64,000 nt of DNA from an uncultured Bacteroides sp. (GTDB lineage: Bacteria; Bacteroidota; Bacteroidia; Bacteroidales; Bacteroidaceae). Position 1 is the stretch's first letter, and every line of letters starts with the position of its first letter. Below, piece by piece: positions 18,333 through 26,507 of this stretch. The notes beneath the pieces were generated by a model. The model was not told where the DNA came from, made no database searches, and saw nothing but the letters and a program-made list of their open reading frames with translations. The DNA lies in contig CABMPP010000014.1 in NCBI GenBank assembly GCA_902388495.1, positions 24,962 to 88,961 on the forward strand, given 5' to 3'. A program made the translations under genes and the position numbers.

Positions 18333-19076
18333 TTATTTCAATCGGAACTGAAAACAAATTCCTCCGCTGAAATATTTCAACCGTTGCAATTCCACCTGCA
18401 TGTGCAGATGTTTGAAAAGCAGGTAAGTGGCACCCAGTGCAACATCTTTTGAATCATATTCGGCTATAACCCTCAAATCGGGAGCAAAAGCCGGATTGTA
18501 ACTGATGCCGGCGGCTATTCCATTTAGTTTGTACTCCTTTCTTTGGTTATATAGGTAGGAGAGGTGTATGCCGATCTCCTCTTTCCCTATAGCGATATGC
18601 TTGCTGGCGGCAATATAGAAACGGTTGTAATATCCGTTTCCTTCGGTCGAGCTGATTTTCCCGCCTCCGGAAGAGGTGAATGGATCGGATGCTCCCAAAA
18701 CAACTGCCGGCATATATTTCCAGAACTGTCCTTCTTTCAAAGCCCGCAAGCGGAATGAAAAGTAACGGTCCTGATTGGTGAATCCGCTATAACCGTAAGG
18801 TTTCAGCCCTAAGGCTTCCGCCTTGAAAAGGGTACACGTATATGCCACTTCCAGCCATGGCATAATGGTTACATTCAAAAAATAATTGTACGTATGATAG
18901 TACCACGTAGGAGGAGTTATCTCCTTATTTAAAAAGTTACCGCCCAGCATTACCGTTTTGTCCCGTTGCATTTCTGCCGATGGGGCATGAAGCAAGCCGG
19001 TGGTTCCATACGTTAATTGAGCCGGAAGCAGAGAAGGTATGCAGGCAAAAAATAGTGCGATGCATAGTTGCTTCAT
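18333..19076 (-). CDS. YjbH-like outer-membrane beta-barrel protein, left copy
   Basis: 247 residues from the ATG at 19074-19076; an ATG at 19089-19091 is possible. The signal peptide ends near LLPAQ. The mature start LTYGTTGLLHAPSAEMQ resembles the YjbH/GfcD family, whose members begin with a G-x-[TN]-G-L-[IL]-x-x-P-[ST]-A motif. The family is linked to exopolysaccharide secretion in enterobacteria. The chain is rich in aromatic alternating strands and ends FQFRLK, as barrel proteins do. It is about 75-80 percent identical by eye to the right copy at 27770-28522, but here it precedes OmpA. Confidence 0.75.
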   Translation of the reverse strand: MKQLCIALFFACIPSLLPAQLTYGTTGLLHAPSAEMQRDKTVMLGGNFLNKEITPPTWYYHTYNYFLNVTIMPWLEVAYTCTLFKAEALGLKPYGYSGFTNQDRYFSFRLRALKEGQFWKYMPAVVLGASDPFTSSGGGKISSTEGNGYYNRFYIAASKHIAIGKEEIGIHLSYLYNQRKEYKLNGIAAGISYNPAFAPDLRVIAEYDSKDVALGATYLLFKHLHMQVELQRLKYFSGGICFQFRLK

Positions 19077-19132
19077 TCTTGTTGTATACATTCTGATGCC
19101 TCCGGTTCAATGAGCACTTAGAAAAGATCCTC

Positions 19133-21241
19133 TTATTCGAAGTCGATGATACCACCACCGGCATTCAGATCCTGACCGTTGCCATGACCATGTGTATGAC
19201 CGATTTCCAAGTCAGCTTCGATGGTTGTAGCAATAATCTTCTTCACTGTTACCGTGACATCGATTGTCTTCTTGTCTTTGGTGATTACCTGAACGGTGTA
19301 AGTCTTCATCTGTTGCTTTCTGGTCAGATTGAATCCTTTGACTTGCTTGTAAGGTGCAACAGTCAGTTGTACAGATACACTTTGGTTAGTATAGCTGCTG
19401 TTAGGCAGAATGTTAGCATTGTCAGCCTTGATCATCTTAGTAAGCAGCAGAGCTACATAGTTGGCTGTCTCCTTGTTCATGCTTGGTAAAGCAGCGGCAG
19501 CAGCTTCAGCCGGAGTCTTGCCTTCATAAGCAGTACCACCCAAATAATTGCCTTTTACAGTTACGCTGGCAGATGCAGAGCCGGTGAAGCAAGGTTTGTT
19601 AATGTATTCGGCTGCCAAGTCTGCACTGGCTCCGATTTTAACCTCAGAAACATAACCGAATCTGAACTTGGAGAAGTGATTAATCTTGCCCACAAATGCT
19701 TTGGAGCTCATGTCATACTCGGCATAGTTATTGGCATCTGCTTTCCAGGTATTGGTATTCTCGTTCAGATAAAGAACGCCGAGTACATAGTCCGGTTCTA
19801 CGGTTACAGTAGTCGGAGCCTCGAACTTGATTTCGAGTGGTTTGGAGAATACTGCACCACTGGGCTGACCTTCATAAGTACGAACGGCAGCTGTAGTCTT
19901 TTCTGTCATGATATCGCGTTTCAAAGAAACGTTTTCAGCTTTTCCACCTACATAGTAAATCTGTGTTCCGGCAGGAATAGTTATCTGGTCTGCTACAGCT
20001 TTTGTCTCACCGGTTGTTTCACCAGTTTCTTCGTCGATAACAGCTTCAGTAGATACCAATTCTACCACAGCATCAGATTTAACTTCTACTGTCGGTATGT
20101 TTTCAAGCTCTTTCAAGTCGATACCTAATTCTTCTGCTACAGTTTCAAGACTTGAACTGATGTTGGCGTCTTTCAATGCATCTTCTACCGGAGTCGGCTT
20201 GGCGTCTTCCACAGGAACTTCCAATGTTTCGTCACCACCTACTTCTTGGTCAGGATCGGGAGGAGTAGTGGTATCTATCTTCATGGTGAAAGTACCCGTG
20301 TATTGCCATACGGCACCGCTTTCTTTCAGAGGAACCCACATGCTGATTGTCTGTTCTATATATCCGTTCTTGCTTACAGTGATATAGGCCATTGTTGTCG
20401 GCAATACGTACTTGGCAGGAATTTCTACACTGTAGATACCTTTGGCATCGCTGGTAGTCGTACCGCTAAAGCCTGTATTGGTAGTTACTTTGATGGTAGC
20501 ATTGTTGATAGCAGCGTCTTTTTCATCTTTAAGCATACCTCCAATATAGTATTTAGCTTCTTGTTGTTGCTCTGCTTCAGTCTTCTGCATCAGTACAGTA
20601 GCAACCGTAACGGCAACTTGCTCGCCTTCACCTTCTTGTGCTGCAACCGGAGCAACATAGATGTTTGCATAGGCTTTGTTGTAACCTTCGGCAGTCAGTA
20701 CAGCTGCATAATTACCCGGCTGTACATTCTCAACAGTAAAAGCGTTGCCGCTGACAGTTACATTGTCAAGACCTGCAATAACTACAGACTTCAAGGCTAC
20801 AGCTGCACCCGATGTGTCGCTTGCGCTACCTTTGATGCTGTATTTTACAGTTTTGTATGTCGGGTCGTCATAACCCGGATACATGGCTGCATTTACAGTA
20901 TAAACGGCAGTCTTGCCATTCTCGATGGTTTCTACATATACAGAACTTGTTACGGTTTTGTAATCTGCCTTAGAGATCGTAATGACGTTCATCCCGGCAT
21001 CTACAGTCATCTCATACGTACCGTCTGCTCCGGTAGTTGTGTTATTGACTGTTGCTCCTGACAGAGGCTTTCCGGTAACAGCATCCGAAACGACGCCTGC
21101 AATCTTGTATACCGGCTTTTCGGTGCTTGGACCTTCTACATTGATCTCTTCTTTTTCATAGCAACTGGCAAACATGCCGCAGATTGCTATTAACATTAAC
21201 GCTAACTTAGCGCTAAACCCAAATAAACTTTTCTTTTTCAT
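19133..21241 (-). CDS. Large repeat-domain lipoprotein with His-rich C-terminal tail, left copy
   Basis: 702 residues. Lipobox GMFASC near residue 27. Three carboxypeptidase-regulatory-like beta-sandwich repeats follow (about 43-115, 130-215, 230-325; each starts like YKIAGVVSDAVTGKPLSGAT), then a Thr/Glu-rich linker (330-430) and a C-terminal domain (about 440-670). The tail is GHTHGHGNGQDLNAGGGI. Its right counterpart at 25566-26462 is only 298 residues but has the same CxKEE-type start and the same His-rich/NAGGGI tail. Probably a surface protein; function unknown. The 702-residue size and repeats suggest adhesion or display. Confidence 0.8.
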   Translation of the reverse strand: MKKKSLFGFSAKLALMLIAICGMFASCYEKEEINVEGPSTEKPVYKIAGVVSDAVTGKPLSGATVNNTTTGADGTYEMTVDAGMNVITISKADYKTVTSSVYVETIENGKTAVYTVNAAMYPGYDDPTYKTVKYSIKGSASDTSGAAVALKSVVIAGLDNVTVSGNAFTVENVQPGNYAAVLTAEGYNKAYANIYVAPVAAQEGEGEQVAVTVATVLMQKTEAEQQQEAKYYIGGMLKDEKDAAINNATIKVTTNTGFSGTTTSDAKGIYSVEIPAKYVLPTTMAYITVSKNGYIEQTISMWVPLKESGAVWQYTGTFTMKIDTTTPPDPDQEVGGDETLEVPVEDAKPTPVEDALKDANISSSLETVAEELGIDLKELENIPTVEVKSDAVVELVSTEAVIDEETGETTGETKAVADQITIPAGTQIYYVGGKAENVSLKRDIMTEKTTAAVRTYEGQPSGAVFSKPLEIKFEAPTTVTVEPDYVLGVLYLNENTNTWKADANNYAEYDMSSKAFVGKINHFSKFRFGYVSEVKIGASADLAAEYINKPCFTGSASASVTVKGNYLGGTAYEGKTPAEAAAAALPSMNKETANYVALLLTKMIKADNANILPNSSYTNQSVSVQLTVAPYKQVKGFNLTRKQQMKTYTVQVITKDKKTIDVTVTVKKIIATTIEADLEIGHTHGHGNGQDLNAGGGIIDFE

Positions 21242-21249
21242 CTCAATAA

Positions 21250-21300
21250 AATTAAAAATTTAACAATTCTGATTTAATAAAATATGGATTAAAACTATTT
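21250..21300. repeat. Left arm of a 51-bp inverted repeat at the gene 1/gene 2 junction
   Basis: The reverse complement of this block matches 25504-25554 at 49 of 51 positions, well above the roughly 70-75 percent seen through the gene bodies. It covers the last residues of gene 1 (NSFNPYFIKSELLNF) and the start of the intergenic gap. Confidence 0.8.
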
Positions 21301-22241
21301 GATTGCATGATGTTGTCTCCCGGAGATGCACGATAAGTCTTGTAGCTGTATTGCTCATTTCCGGCATTGTATGCCATTCCCATGTTCCTGGATGGGGTGA
21401 CGCGGGGTATATATCCTTTTCTTTTATATCTGTAAGGTGGAAGTGCTATTTGGAAGCGAAATCCTCCGTTAGCTTTGGCATCAGGACTTTTCATTGCGAA
21501 AAAACCGATGGAGGCATAGCGGAAGTGGCGGATGACATCGATTCGCACTCCCTTTTCTCCCAATAAGTATTGTTCACACTTCATGCTTGTTTCTATATTA
21601 TATTGTGGCCAGTAGAAGCTGCCTCCCAACGACCATGTTAGTTTCATTTTTGTACCGTAATGGCAGGTAAACCCATCCCAATATGCTACTCCCGTATATC
21701 CTATCCGTGCTTCTATGCCGAAACGGTTGTCGCGGATAAGGCGATGCGTGAGCTTCAGATCCATGCCATAGCGTTCATTGCTAAAGTGTCCTATGGTAAA
21801 TGTCCCCCATATATTATAAGGTAGGCGTATCATTTGCGAAATGCCTATAAAACCCGGATGTACCTTGTTATATAGGAATGGATATCCATCGTTGTAAACA
21901 GGCAATACCAATTGTGTTGTCAATCTCATGCCTTTCCATAGAGAAACCTCAATGGCCGGAGCCAGATTGAACAGTACTTGGTATATCTGTGTTATTACCA
22001 GATTCTTAAGAGATAATTCCGGATATACCACCACATCTACTTTAAACAAAGAACTATTCTTTCTCTTTACTTTTTTCACCTCTTTCCATGTCTCACCTAA
22101 ATCGTAACTTACATTCCAATCTTGATGGCTTGGTTTTGATATTGTATCTACTTTATTATCAACGTGATAGTAAAGAGAAATTTGGGGTATATTATTATCG
22201 AGTACAATTATCCGGCATGGCTTTTTCTCCGGAAATGACAT
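21252..22241 (-). pseudogene. 5'-truncated copy of the exported gene-1 protein (left copy, silent in this orientation)
   Basis: The reading frame gives 329 residues from ATG 22239-22241 (open to a TTG at 22289). Compared with the intact right copy (415 residues) it lacks the signal peptide and about the first 90 residues. Similarity begins abruptly at PEKKPCRIIV, exactly at the 29-bp inverted repeat, then continues at about 70 percent to the identical end SELLNF. No TAnnTTTG promoter is seen upstream on this strand. Without a signal peptide the product could not be exported, so it is either a broken copy or the silent alternative 3' part of an invertible gene. I favour the latter. Confidence 0.7.
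22204..22232. repeat. Left arm of a 29-bp inverted repeat (IR-L), candidate inversion site
   Basis: The reverse complement equals 24575-24603 at 28 of 29 positions: CCGGAGAAAAAG, one C/T difference, then CATGCCGGATAATTGT. Homology between the two gene-1 copies stops at this block. Inside the segment the sequences are unrelated. CCGG elements near both ends could be recombinase-binding half-sites. Confidence 0.8.
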
Positions 22242-22533
22242 CGTAAAAAACAGGAAATCAGAATAAATATGTAACGCCTTGAATATCAATTGAATTTATT
22301 GAATGTTGCTACTTTTATTGAAAATGATTATCCTTCTCTATCCTTCACTTTTGATAGGTGATTGTTACTGGTTTGTTGCTATATTTAGTCTATATATCGT
22401 CTTAATCATATAACGCTAATTGCTGATATTCAGAGGAATAAATCTAAAAAGACTAAATTGTAGAGAATAAAAATGAAATACCAAATCTTTTATGAGTGAC
22501 TTTTGTTACTGTTTTGTGACTAATAGCAGATAA

Positions 22534-23700
22534 ATGTGTGTTTTTTTGATAGATAAGATTATGAGAAAGCAATTGAAAATAAAAGAGCCTATAAAAGTTA
22601 GGACAAAGAAACTGGCCAATGGTTGCCAGTCTATATACCTGGATATATATTTGGATGGAAAACGGAAATATGAGTTCTTAAAATTGTATATCATCCCCGA
22701 ACGTGACAGGATAGACAAGAACAAGAACCTTGAAACATTGAAGTTAGCAAATGCAATAAAGTCTCAGAAGATCGTAGAATTACAAAATCAGACTTATGGA
22801 TTTAACCGCACTAAAGTATCTAAGGTGAAATTAACTGATTATATGAGAGACATAGCAGAGCAAAGTGCTGATAACCTGGCACGGAAAAGTACGATACATG
22901 CTGTTATATGCCATTTGGATAACTATACCCCCGATGGAATATTGCTTAGAAAAGTAGATAAGGCATATTTATTAGGGTTCATAGATTATTTGAAGAAAGC
23001 AAAACAAAAACATAGTAAGAAAGAAAAAGCATTGCATGTTAATACCCAACTCCATTATTTTAAGACGTTACGCTATTGCTTGAATTGTGCTGTTTCTGAA
23101 GAATATATAACCAGTAATCCGATTGATAAAATGAAAAGTGAAGATAAACCCAAACGCCTCCGGACAGAGAGGGATTATCTCAGCATGAAAGAACTGACAG
23201 ATTTAGTGCACACTCCTTTTTATAATACTCTGCTGAGGAAAGCCTTTTTGTTTAGCTGTTTTTGCGGGTTGCGGCATTGCGATATTGTAGCCTTACGATG
23301 GAAAGACATACGTTATGAGGAGAATGGAAATGCATTGCTGCACATCATACAACAAAAGACGAAAGAGGCTATATCGCTTCCATTGAGCACTGAGGCATTA
23401 AAGTACTTACCGCATAGGGGAAATGCTCAGAACTCGGATAGGGTGTTTGCAGGCTTAATTTCATTGGGGCGAAGTAATGAAATACTATATAGATGGGCAG
23501 AACAAGCAGGAATATCCAAGCATGTCACTTTTCATACCGCACGTCATACACATGCTACAATGATGTTGACATTAGGAGTCGATTTGTATACCGTTTCCAA
23601 GTTGCTGGGGCATACCAATATACAAACAACACAGGTTTACGCTAAACTTGTAGATGAGAGCAAGAAAAAGGCTGTTGCACTTATTCCTAATATTACATAA
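22534..23700 (+). CDS. Tyrosine recombinase (phage integrase family, SAM-like core-binding domain)
   Basis: 388 residues from ATG 22534; the ATG at 22561 (MRKQLKIK) is an equally good start. Residues about 15-90 look like the Bacteroidetes Arm-DNA-binding domain, 100-200 the SAM-like core-binding domain, 215-385 the catalytic domain. The catalytic set is complete: Arg247 (CGLRHCD), Lys275, His334-x-x-Arg337 (HTARHTH), His360 (LLGHTN) and nucleophile Tyr369. It should cut and rejoin DNA at specific sites. It lies alone between two inverted surface operons and inside a pair of inverted repeats, so DNA inversion fits better than element integration: no other mobile genes are present. Confidence 0.93.
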   Translation: MCVFLIDKIMRKQLKIKEPIKVRTKKLANGCQSIYLDIYLDGKRKYEFLKLYIIPERDRIDKNKNLETLKLANAIKSQKIVELQNQTYGFNRTKVSKVKLTDYMRDIAEQSADNLARKSTIHAVICHLDNYTPDGILLRKVDKAYLLGFIDYLKKAKQKHSKKEKALHVNTQLHYFKTLRYCLNCAVSEEYITSNPIDKMKSEDKPKRLRTERDYLSMKELTDLVHTPFYNTLLRKAFLFSCFCGLRHCDIVALRWKDIRYEENGNALLHIIQQKTKEAISLPLSTEALKYLPHRGNAQNSDRVFAGLISLGRSNEILYRWAEQAGISKHVTFHTARHTHATMMLTLGVDLYTVSKLLGHTNIQTTQVYAKLVDESKKKAVALIPNIT

Positions 23701-23771
23701 CCTTCAGTTAAAGCCGGAATACAATATGTCATTCTGTATTTTTAATCATTAATTCTTCTTACCTTCTTCTT

Positions 23772-23846
23772 ATCTTCTCCTTACCTACTCCTTACTTACT
23801 CCTTAGTTACTCCTTACTATAAGCAAGGAGTAGGTAAAGAGAAGAT
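23772..23846. repeat. 22-bp inverted repeat enclosing three TTACTCCTTA-type direct repeats
   Basis: Arms 23772-23793 and 23825-23846 are complementary at 21 of 22 positions. The 5' arm and the 31-nt loop together carry three direct copies of TACTCCTTA spaced 11 bp apart, and the 3' arm carries an inverted copy (AAGGAGTA). It starts 72 bp after the recombinase stop. It may be an accessory binding site for the recombinase, a terminator-like structure, or both. Confidence 0.75.
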
Positions 23847-24229
23847 ACATAAAGGGGGATAGTCAGATACGAACAGGAACTATTGAAGATGCATTCCCGA
23901 TGCAGGGAATAAACGAATTTACTGATAGGATATTTGTTCTTTGGTAGTATCTGTTGTCTGTTATAATGTATATATGTGGAATTAATGCATATTTATTCTT
24001 AATTTTATAAAAGGCTTTTCTAATTGTTCTTTTTGGAGATGCTGAACGAGTTAGCGAGAATTGATAAAAAGCTACTATATGACACAAAAAACAACATTAT
24101 AGTCTACAAAAGCGCATAATACTCCTTAATAGTTCAGGATAGTTAAGACATTACATATAAACATTCTGGGTGTTTATCAGGTGTTTTTGAAGAAAAAACT
24201 ACATTATTTCATTTTTTCATATAATAATC

Positions 24230-24260
24230 TTTGGTATTATTAAAAAAGTGTCTATTTTTG
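24230..24260 (+). promoter_or_regulatory. Consensus Bacteroides promoter of the right surface operon
   Basis: TTTG at 24230-24233, 19-bp spacer, TATTTTTG at 24253-24260: a full match to the TTTG-N19-TAnnTTTG consensus. Transcription should start near 24267. It lies inside the candidate invertible segment. Confidence 0.8.
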
Positions 24261-24267
24261 CACCATA

Positions 24268-24290
24268 TTTTGTGTTGCGTGAACACAAAA
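24268..24290 (+). promoter_or_regulatory. Perfect 9-bp palindrome at the expected transcription start
   Basis: TTTTGTGTT-GCGTG-AACACAAAA begins 8 bp after the -7 box. It could be an operator or a 5'-terminal RNA hairpin; the gene-1 ATG follows 14 bp later. Confidence 0.5.
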
Positions 24291-24304
24291 AATGATTGAA
24301 AAAG

Positions 24305-25552
24305 ATGAGGTATAAAAACTCTAACATAAGAAAGTGCCTAAATACTAAAACAATAGCGCAATGCGCGGCGTTCTTTTTATACTGTTTGCTTCCTTTAAAG
24401 GGATTTTGCCAAACGGGGGAAAGTACCGTAAATACTTTAGTAGAGATGGGATTTGAAAATGTTGGATGGACAGAAGACGGCAATGAACGTGTATATGTTC
24501 TGCAGAATTCTGCATATCGTTTACAAGGGGTCGGCATAAGCAAGGCGGTGGATGTCATCCAAAAGATGGGTTTACCGGAGAAAAAGTCATGCCGGATAAT
24601 TGTTTTAAACAATAATGTACCTCAGATCTCACTTTATTATCATCCTTTAAAGGGTGATAGCGTGCTTCAGGCAGAACGCAACGACTGGAATGTCAGTTAT
24701 GAGTTGGGTGATGCATGGAAAGAGGCGCGAAAGATAAAGTTGAAAAATAGTTCTTTGTTTAAGGTTGATGTATTGGTGTATCCTCAATTGGCATTCAAGA
24801 ATCTGATAATTACGCAGATTTATCAGGTCTTGTTTGATTTGAGTCCTGCTATAGAAGTTTCGTTTTGGAAAGGGATGAAGGTAACTGCACAGCTGAAGGT
24901 GCCTGTTTATAATGATGGGTATGGGAAGTATGAAGGTAAGGTTCATCCTGGTAACTTGACGATATCGCAGCGTTTACGATTGCCGTATAATATATTCGGT
25001 AAGGTGACCGCTGGTTATTTTAATGCAGACCAATATGGTTTTGATGCGGAGTTTTTCCGTCCTTTTAATGATGAGCGTTTTTCGCTGCTGGCCCGAATTG
25101 GATATACGGGAACGGGATATTGGGATGGCTTTAAATTGCATTATGATCCCTCGACATGGGTTGTTACCTGGTCTTTAGGAGGCAGTTTTTATTGGCCGCA
25201 ATTTAATACCCAGTTTACGTTGAAAGCCGAGCAGTATTTGATGGAGGAAAAAGGAGTCAGATTTGAAATGATTCGTCATTTTCGTTATTGCTCAATAGGC
25301 TTTTATGCAATGAAGGCAGAAAACGCAAAGTCTAATGGTGGCTTTCGGTTTCAAGTGGCTTTGCCACCCTATAAATATAAAAGGAAGGGATATATACCGC
25401 GTGTGAATACTTCTGCTAATATGGGTATTGTTTATAATGCAGGTAACGAACGACTTTATTATAAGCAGTATAAGGCAGAGGCTAGCGATAATATAATGGA
25501 ACAAAATAGTTTTAACCCATATTTTATTAAGTCAGAATTGTTAAATTTTTAA
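24305..25552 (+). CDS. Exported gene-1 protein of the right surface operon (intact copy)
   Basis: 415 residues from ATG 24305; a TTG three codons upstream is unlikely. A signal peptide ends near LKGFCQ (residue 36). Residues 37-90 are absent from the left copy. The rest (about 95-415) shows alternating Tyr/Phe-rich strands (QYLMEEKGVRFEMIRHFRY, GGFRFQVALPPYKYKRKG) and ends ELLNF with aromatic terminal residue, suggesting an outer-membrane beta-barrel. This resembles the C-terminal barrel region of YjbH-like proteins, but I do not recognise a named family with confidence. It is first in the operon, transcribed from the consensus promoter at 24230, and 13 bp before the lipoprotein gene. Confidence 0.8.
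   Translation: MRYKNSNIRKCLNTKTIAQCAAFFLYCLLPLKGFCQTGESTVNTLVEMGFENVGWTEDGNERVYVLQNSAYRLQGVGISKAVDVIQKMGLPEKKSCRIIVLNNNVPQISLYYHPLKGDSVLQAERNDWNVSYELGDAWKEARKIKLKNSSLFKVDVLVYPQLAFKNLIITQIYQVLFDLSPAIEVSFWKGMKVTAQLKVPVYNDGYGKYEGKVHPGNLTISQRLRLPYNIFGKVTAGYFNADQYGFDAEFFRPFNDERFSLLARIGYTGTGYWDGFKLHYDPSTWVVTWSLGGSFYWPQFNTQFTLKAEQYLMEEKGVRFEMIRHFRYCSIGFYAMKAENAKSNGGFRFQVALPPYKYKRKGYIPRVNTSANMGIVYNAGNERLYYKQYKAEASDNIMEQNSFNPYFIKSELLNF
24575..24603. repeat. Right arm of the 29-bp inverted repeat (IR-R)
   Basis: Matches the reverse complement of 22204-22232 at 28 of 29 positions, in the same reading frame of gene 1 (residues PEKKSCRIIV). Confidence 0.8.
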
Positions 25553-25554
25553 TT
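25504..25554. repeat. Right arm of the 51-bp inverted repeat
   Basis: Matches the reverse complement of 21250-21300 at 49 of 51 positions. It spans the end of gene 1 and the gap before gene 2. A 4-bp indel follows. Confidence 0.8.
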
Positions 25555-25565
25555 AAATTATTGAG

Positions 25566-26462
25566 ATGAAGAAGATTAAATTCTTAAACGGCATGAGTGC
25601 AGTATTTGCATTAGCCGTAGTAGCTTTGGCTACAACTTTCACTTCTTGTGAGAAGGAAGAGTTCAATGTAAAAGTTGAACCAATTAATGCACAGGCCACT
25701 ATTAGTCCGATTGTACTTGCTGTAGAAAATGGCGTTACTAAAGATGTAACAGGTGATGCTGCTATTACCTATGATCCGGCTTCTACATTTACAGGTAGCC
25801 CTAGTTTTGCTGGTGCAACAGTTACTATTGGAGTTACTTATAAGGATATGAGCACATCAGTAAAAGTAATTGTTCCGGCATTGCAAGCTGGTCAGTTCGC
25901 TTCACTGACTCCGACTATTATTCTTCAGAAAGAGGCTCCTGAAACGAAGATTGAAATGAATGAAACTGCAACAACTCAGGAGGTTTCTAAGGATGGTAAC
26001 AAAGAAGTACCTAACCCTACTGATTATTGGGTTACTACAACTGTGAAGTATACGAAAAAATCTGGTAATTTAGTTTTGGAAGATTCAAAGGTTATTAATA
26101 CTACAGATTTTTCAGAACGTATGCTTGCTGAATCTTTCTTTAGTACGCTTAAGAATACTTATGAGGAAACTCCTGCCGTTGAAGAGGGCGTTAAAGTATA
26201 TGCTCATTCTCAAACAGAAGCTAAAGTAGTTTATACTGTTGTAACGACTGAATATAAGATCGTTAAGACTGCAGATGCTAATACGAAGGCTGGAGAAGAA
26301 GTTCTTGCTTCTATTAAGACTCAAAATTATACGAAGACAGATTTGCAAATCAAAGATAACCAACCTATTCCGGGTCACAATCATGCTCCTCAAGGTCATG
26401 GTCACGGTCATGGTCATGGTGATGATGGTAACGCAGGTGGCGGTATTGTAATCGCTGACTAA
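25566..26462 (+). CDS. Lipoprotein with His-rich C-terminal tail, right copy
   Basis: 298 residues. Lipobox TTFTSC near residue 28, followed by EKEEFNV as in the left copy (YEKEEINV). The body is Thr/Val/Lys-rich beta protein with no carboxypeptidase-regulatory repeats, less than half the length of the left 702-residue counterpart. The tail is GHGHGHGHGDDGNAGGGI, a likely metal-binding His cluster and a shared NAGGGI end. It may belong to a Bacteroides-restricted domain of unknown function. Gene 2 of the right operon, 45 bp before OmpA. Role unknown; surface display is inferred from the lipobox and partners. Confidence 0.78.
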   Translation: MKKIKFLNGMSAVFALAVVALATTFTSCEKEEFNVKVEPINAQATISPIVLAVENGVTKDVTGDAAITYDPASTFTGSPSFAGATVTIGVTYKDMSTSVKVIVPALQAGQFASLTPTIILQKEAPETKIEMNETATTQEVSKDGNKEVPNPTDYWVTTTVKYTKKSGNLVLEDSKVINTTDFSERMLAESFFSTLKNTYEETPAVEEGVKVYAHSQTEAKVVYTVVTTEYKIVKTADANTKAGEEVLASIKTQNYTKTDLQIKDNQPIPGHNHAPQGHGHGHGHGDDGNAGGGIVIAD

Positions 26463-26507
26463 TTGATTTCTTGCTGTAGTTATTTATCTTAAAACTAAAG
26501 AGAAAAG

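Larger units (their letters stand above)
22204..24603. mobile_element. Candidate invertible segment carrying a tyrosine recombinase, a promoter and the 5' end of gene 1
   Basis: The 2.4-kb segment is bounded by the 29-bp inverted repeats. It contains the recombinase gene (22534-23700), a hairpin/direct-repeat array (23772-23846), a consensus promoter pointing right (24230-24260) and the first ~90 codons of the intact gene 1. It is visibly A/T-rich next to its neighbours. Inversion at the repeats keeps the reading frame, so the left operon would gain the promoter and signal peptide while the right would lose them. The architecture is seen; inversion itself is inferred. Confidence 0.6.

Noticed and set aside
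20246..21061. A 271-codon open frame antisense to the large lipoprotein gene
   Set aside because: Cys/Tyr/Ser-rich translation without domain features; the opposite strand has a lipobox and clear repeat domains.
22534..23700. Tyrosine recombinase as the integrase of an integrated mobile element
   Set aside because: No transfer, replication, cargo or att-duplication features are seen around it; flanking genes are an inverted paralogous pair, which fits inversion better. Not fully excluded.
24039..24119. A 26-codon reading frame (MLNELARIDKKLLYDTKN...) inside the candidate invertible segment
   Set aside because: The GGAG motif touches the ATG with no spacing, there is no recognisable family, and chance frames of this size are common in A/T-rich DNA.
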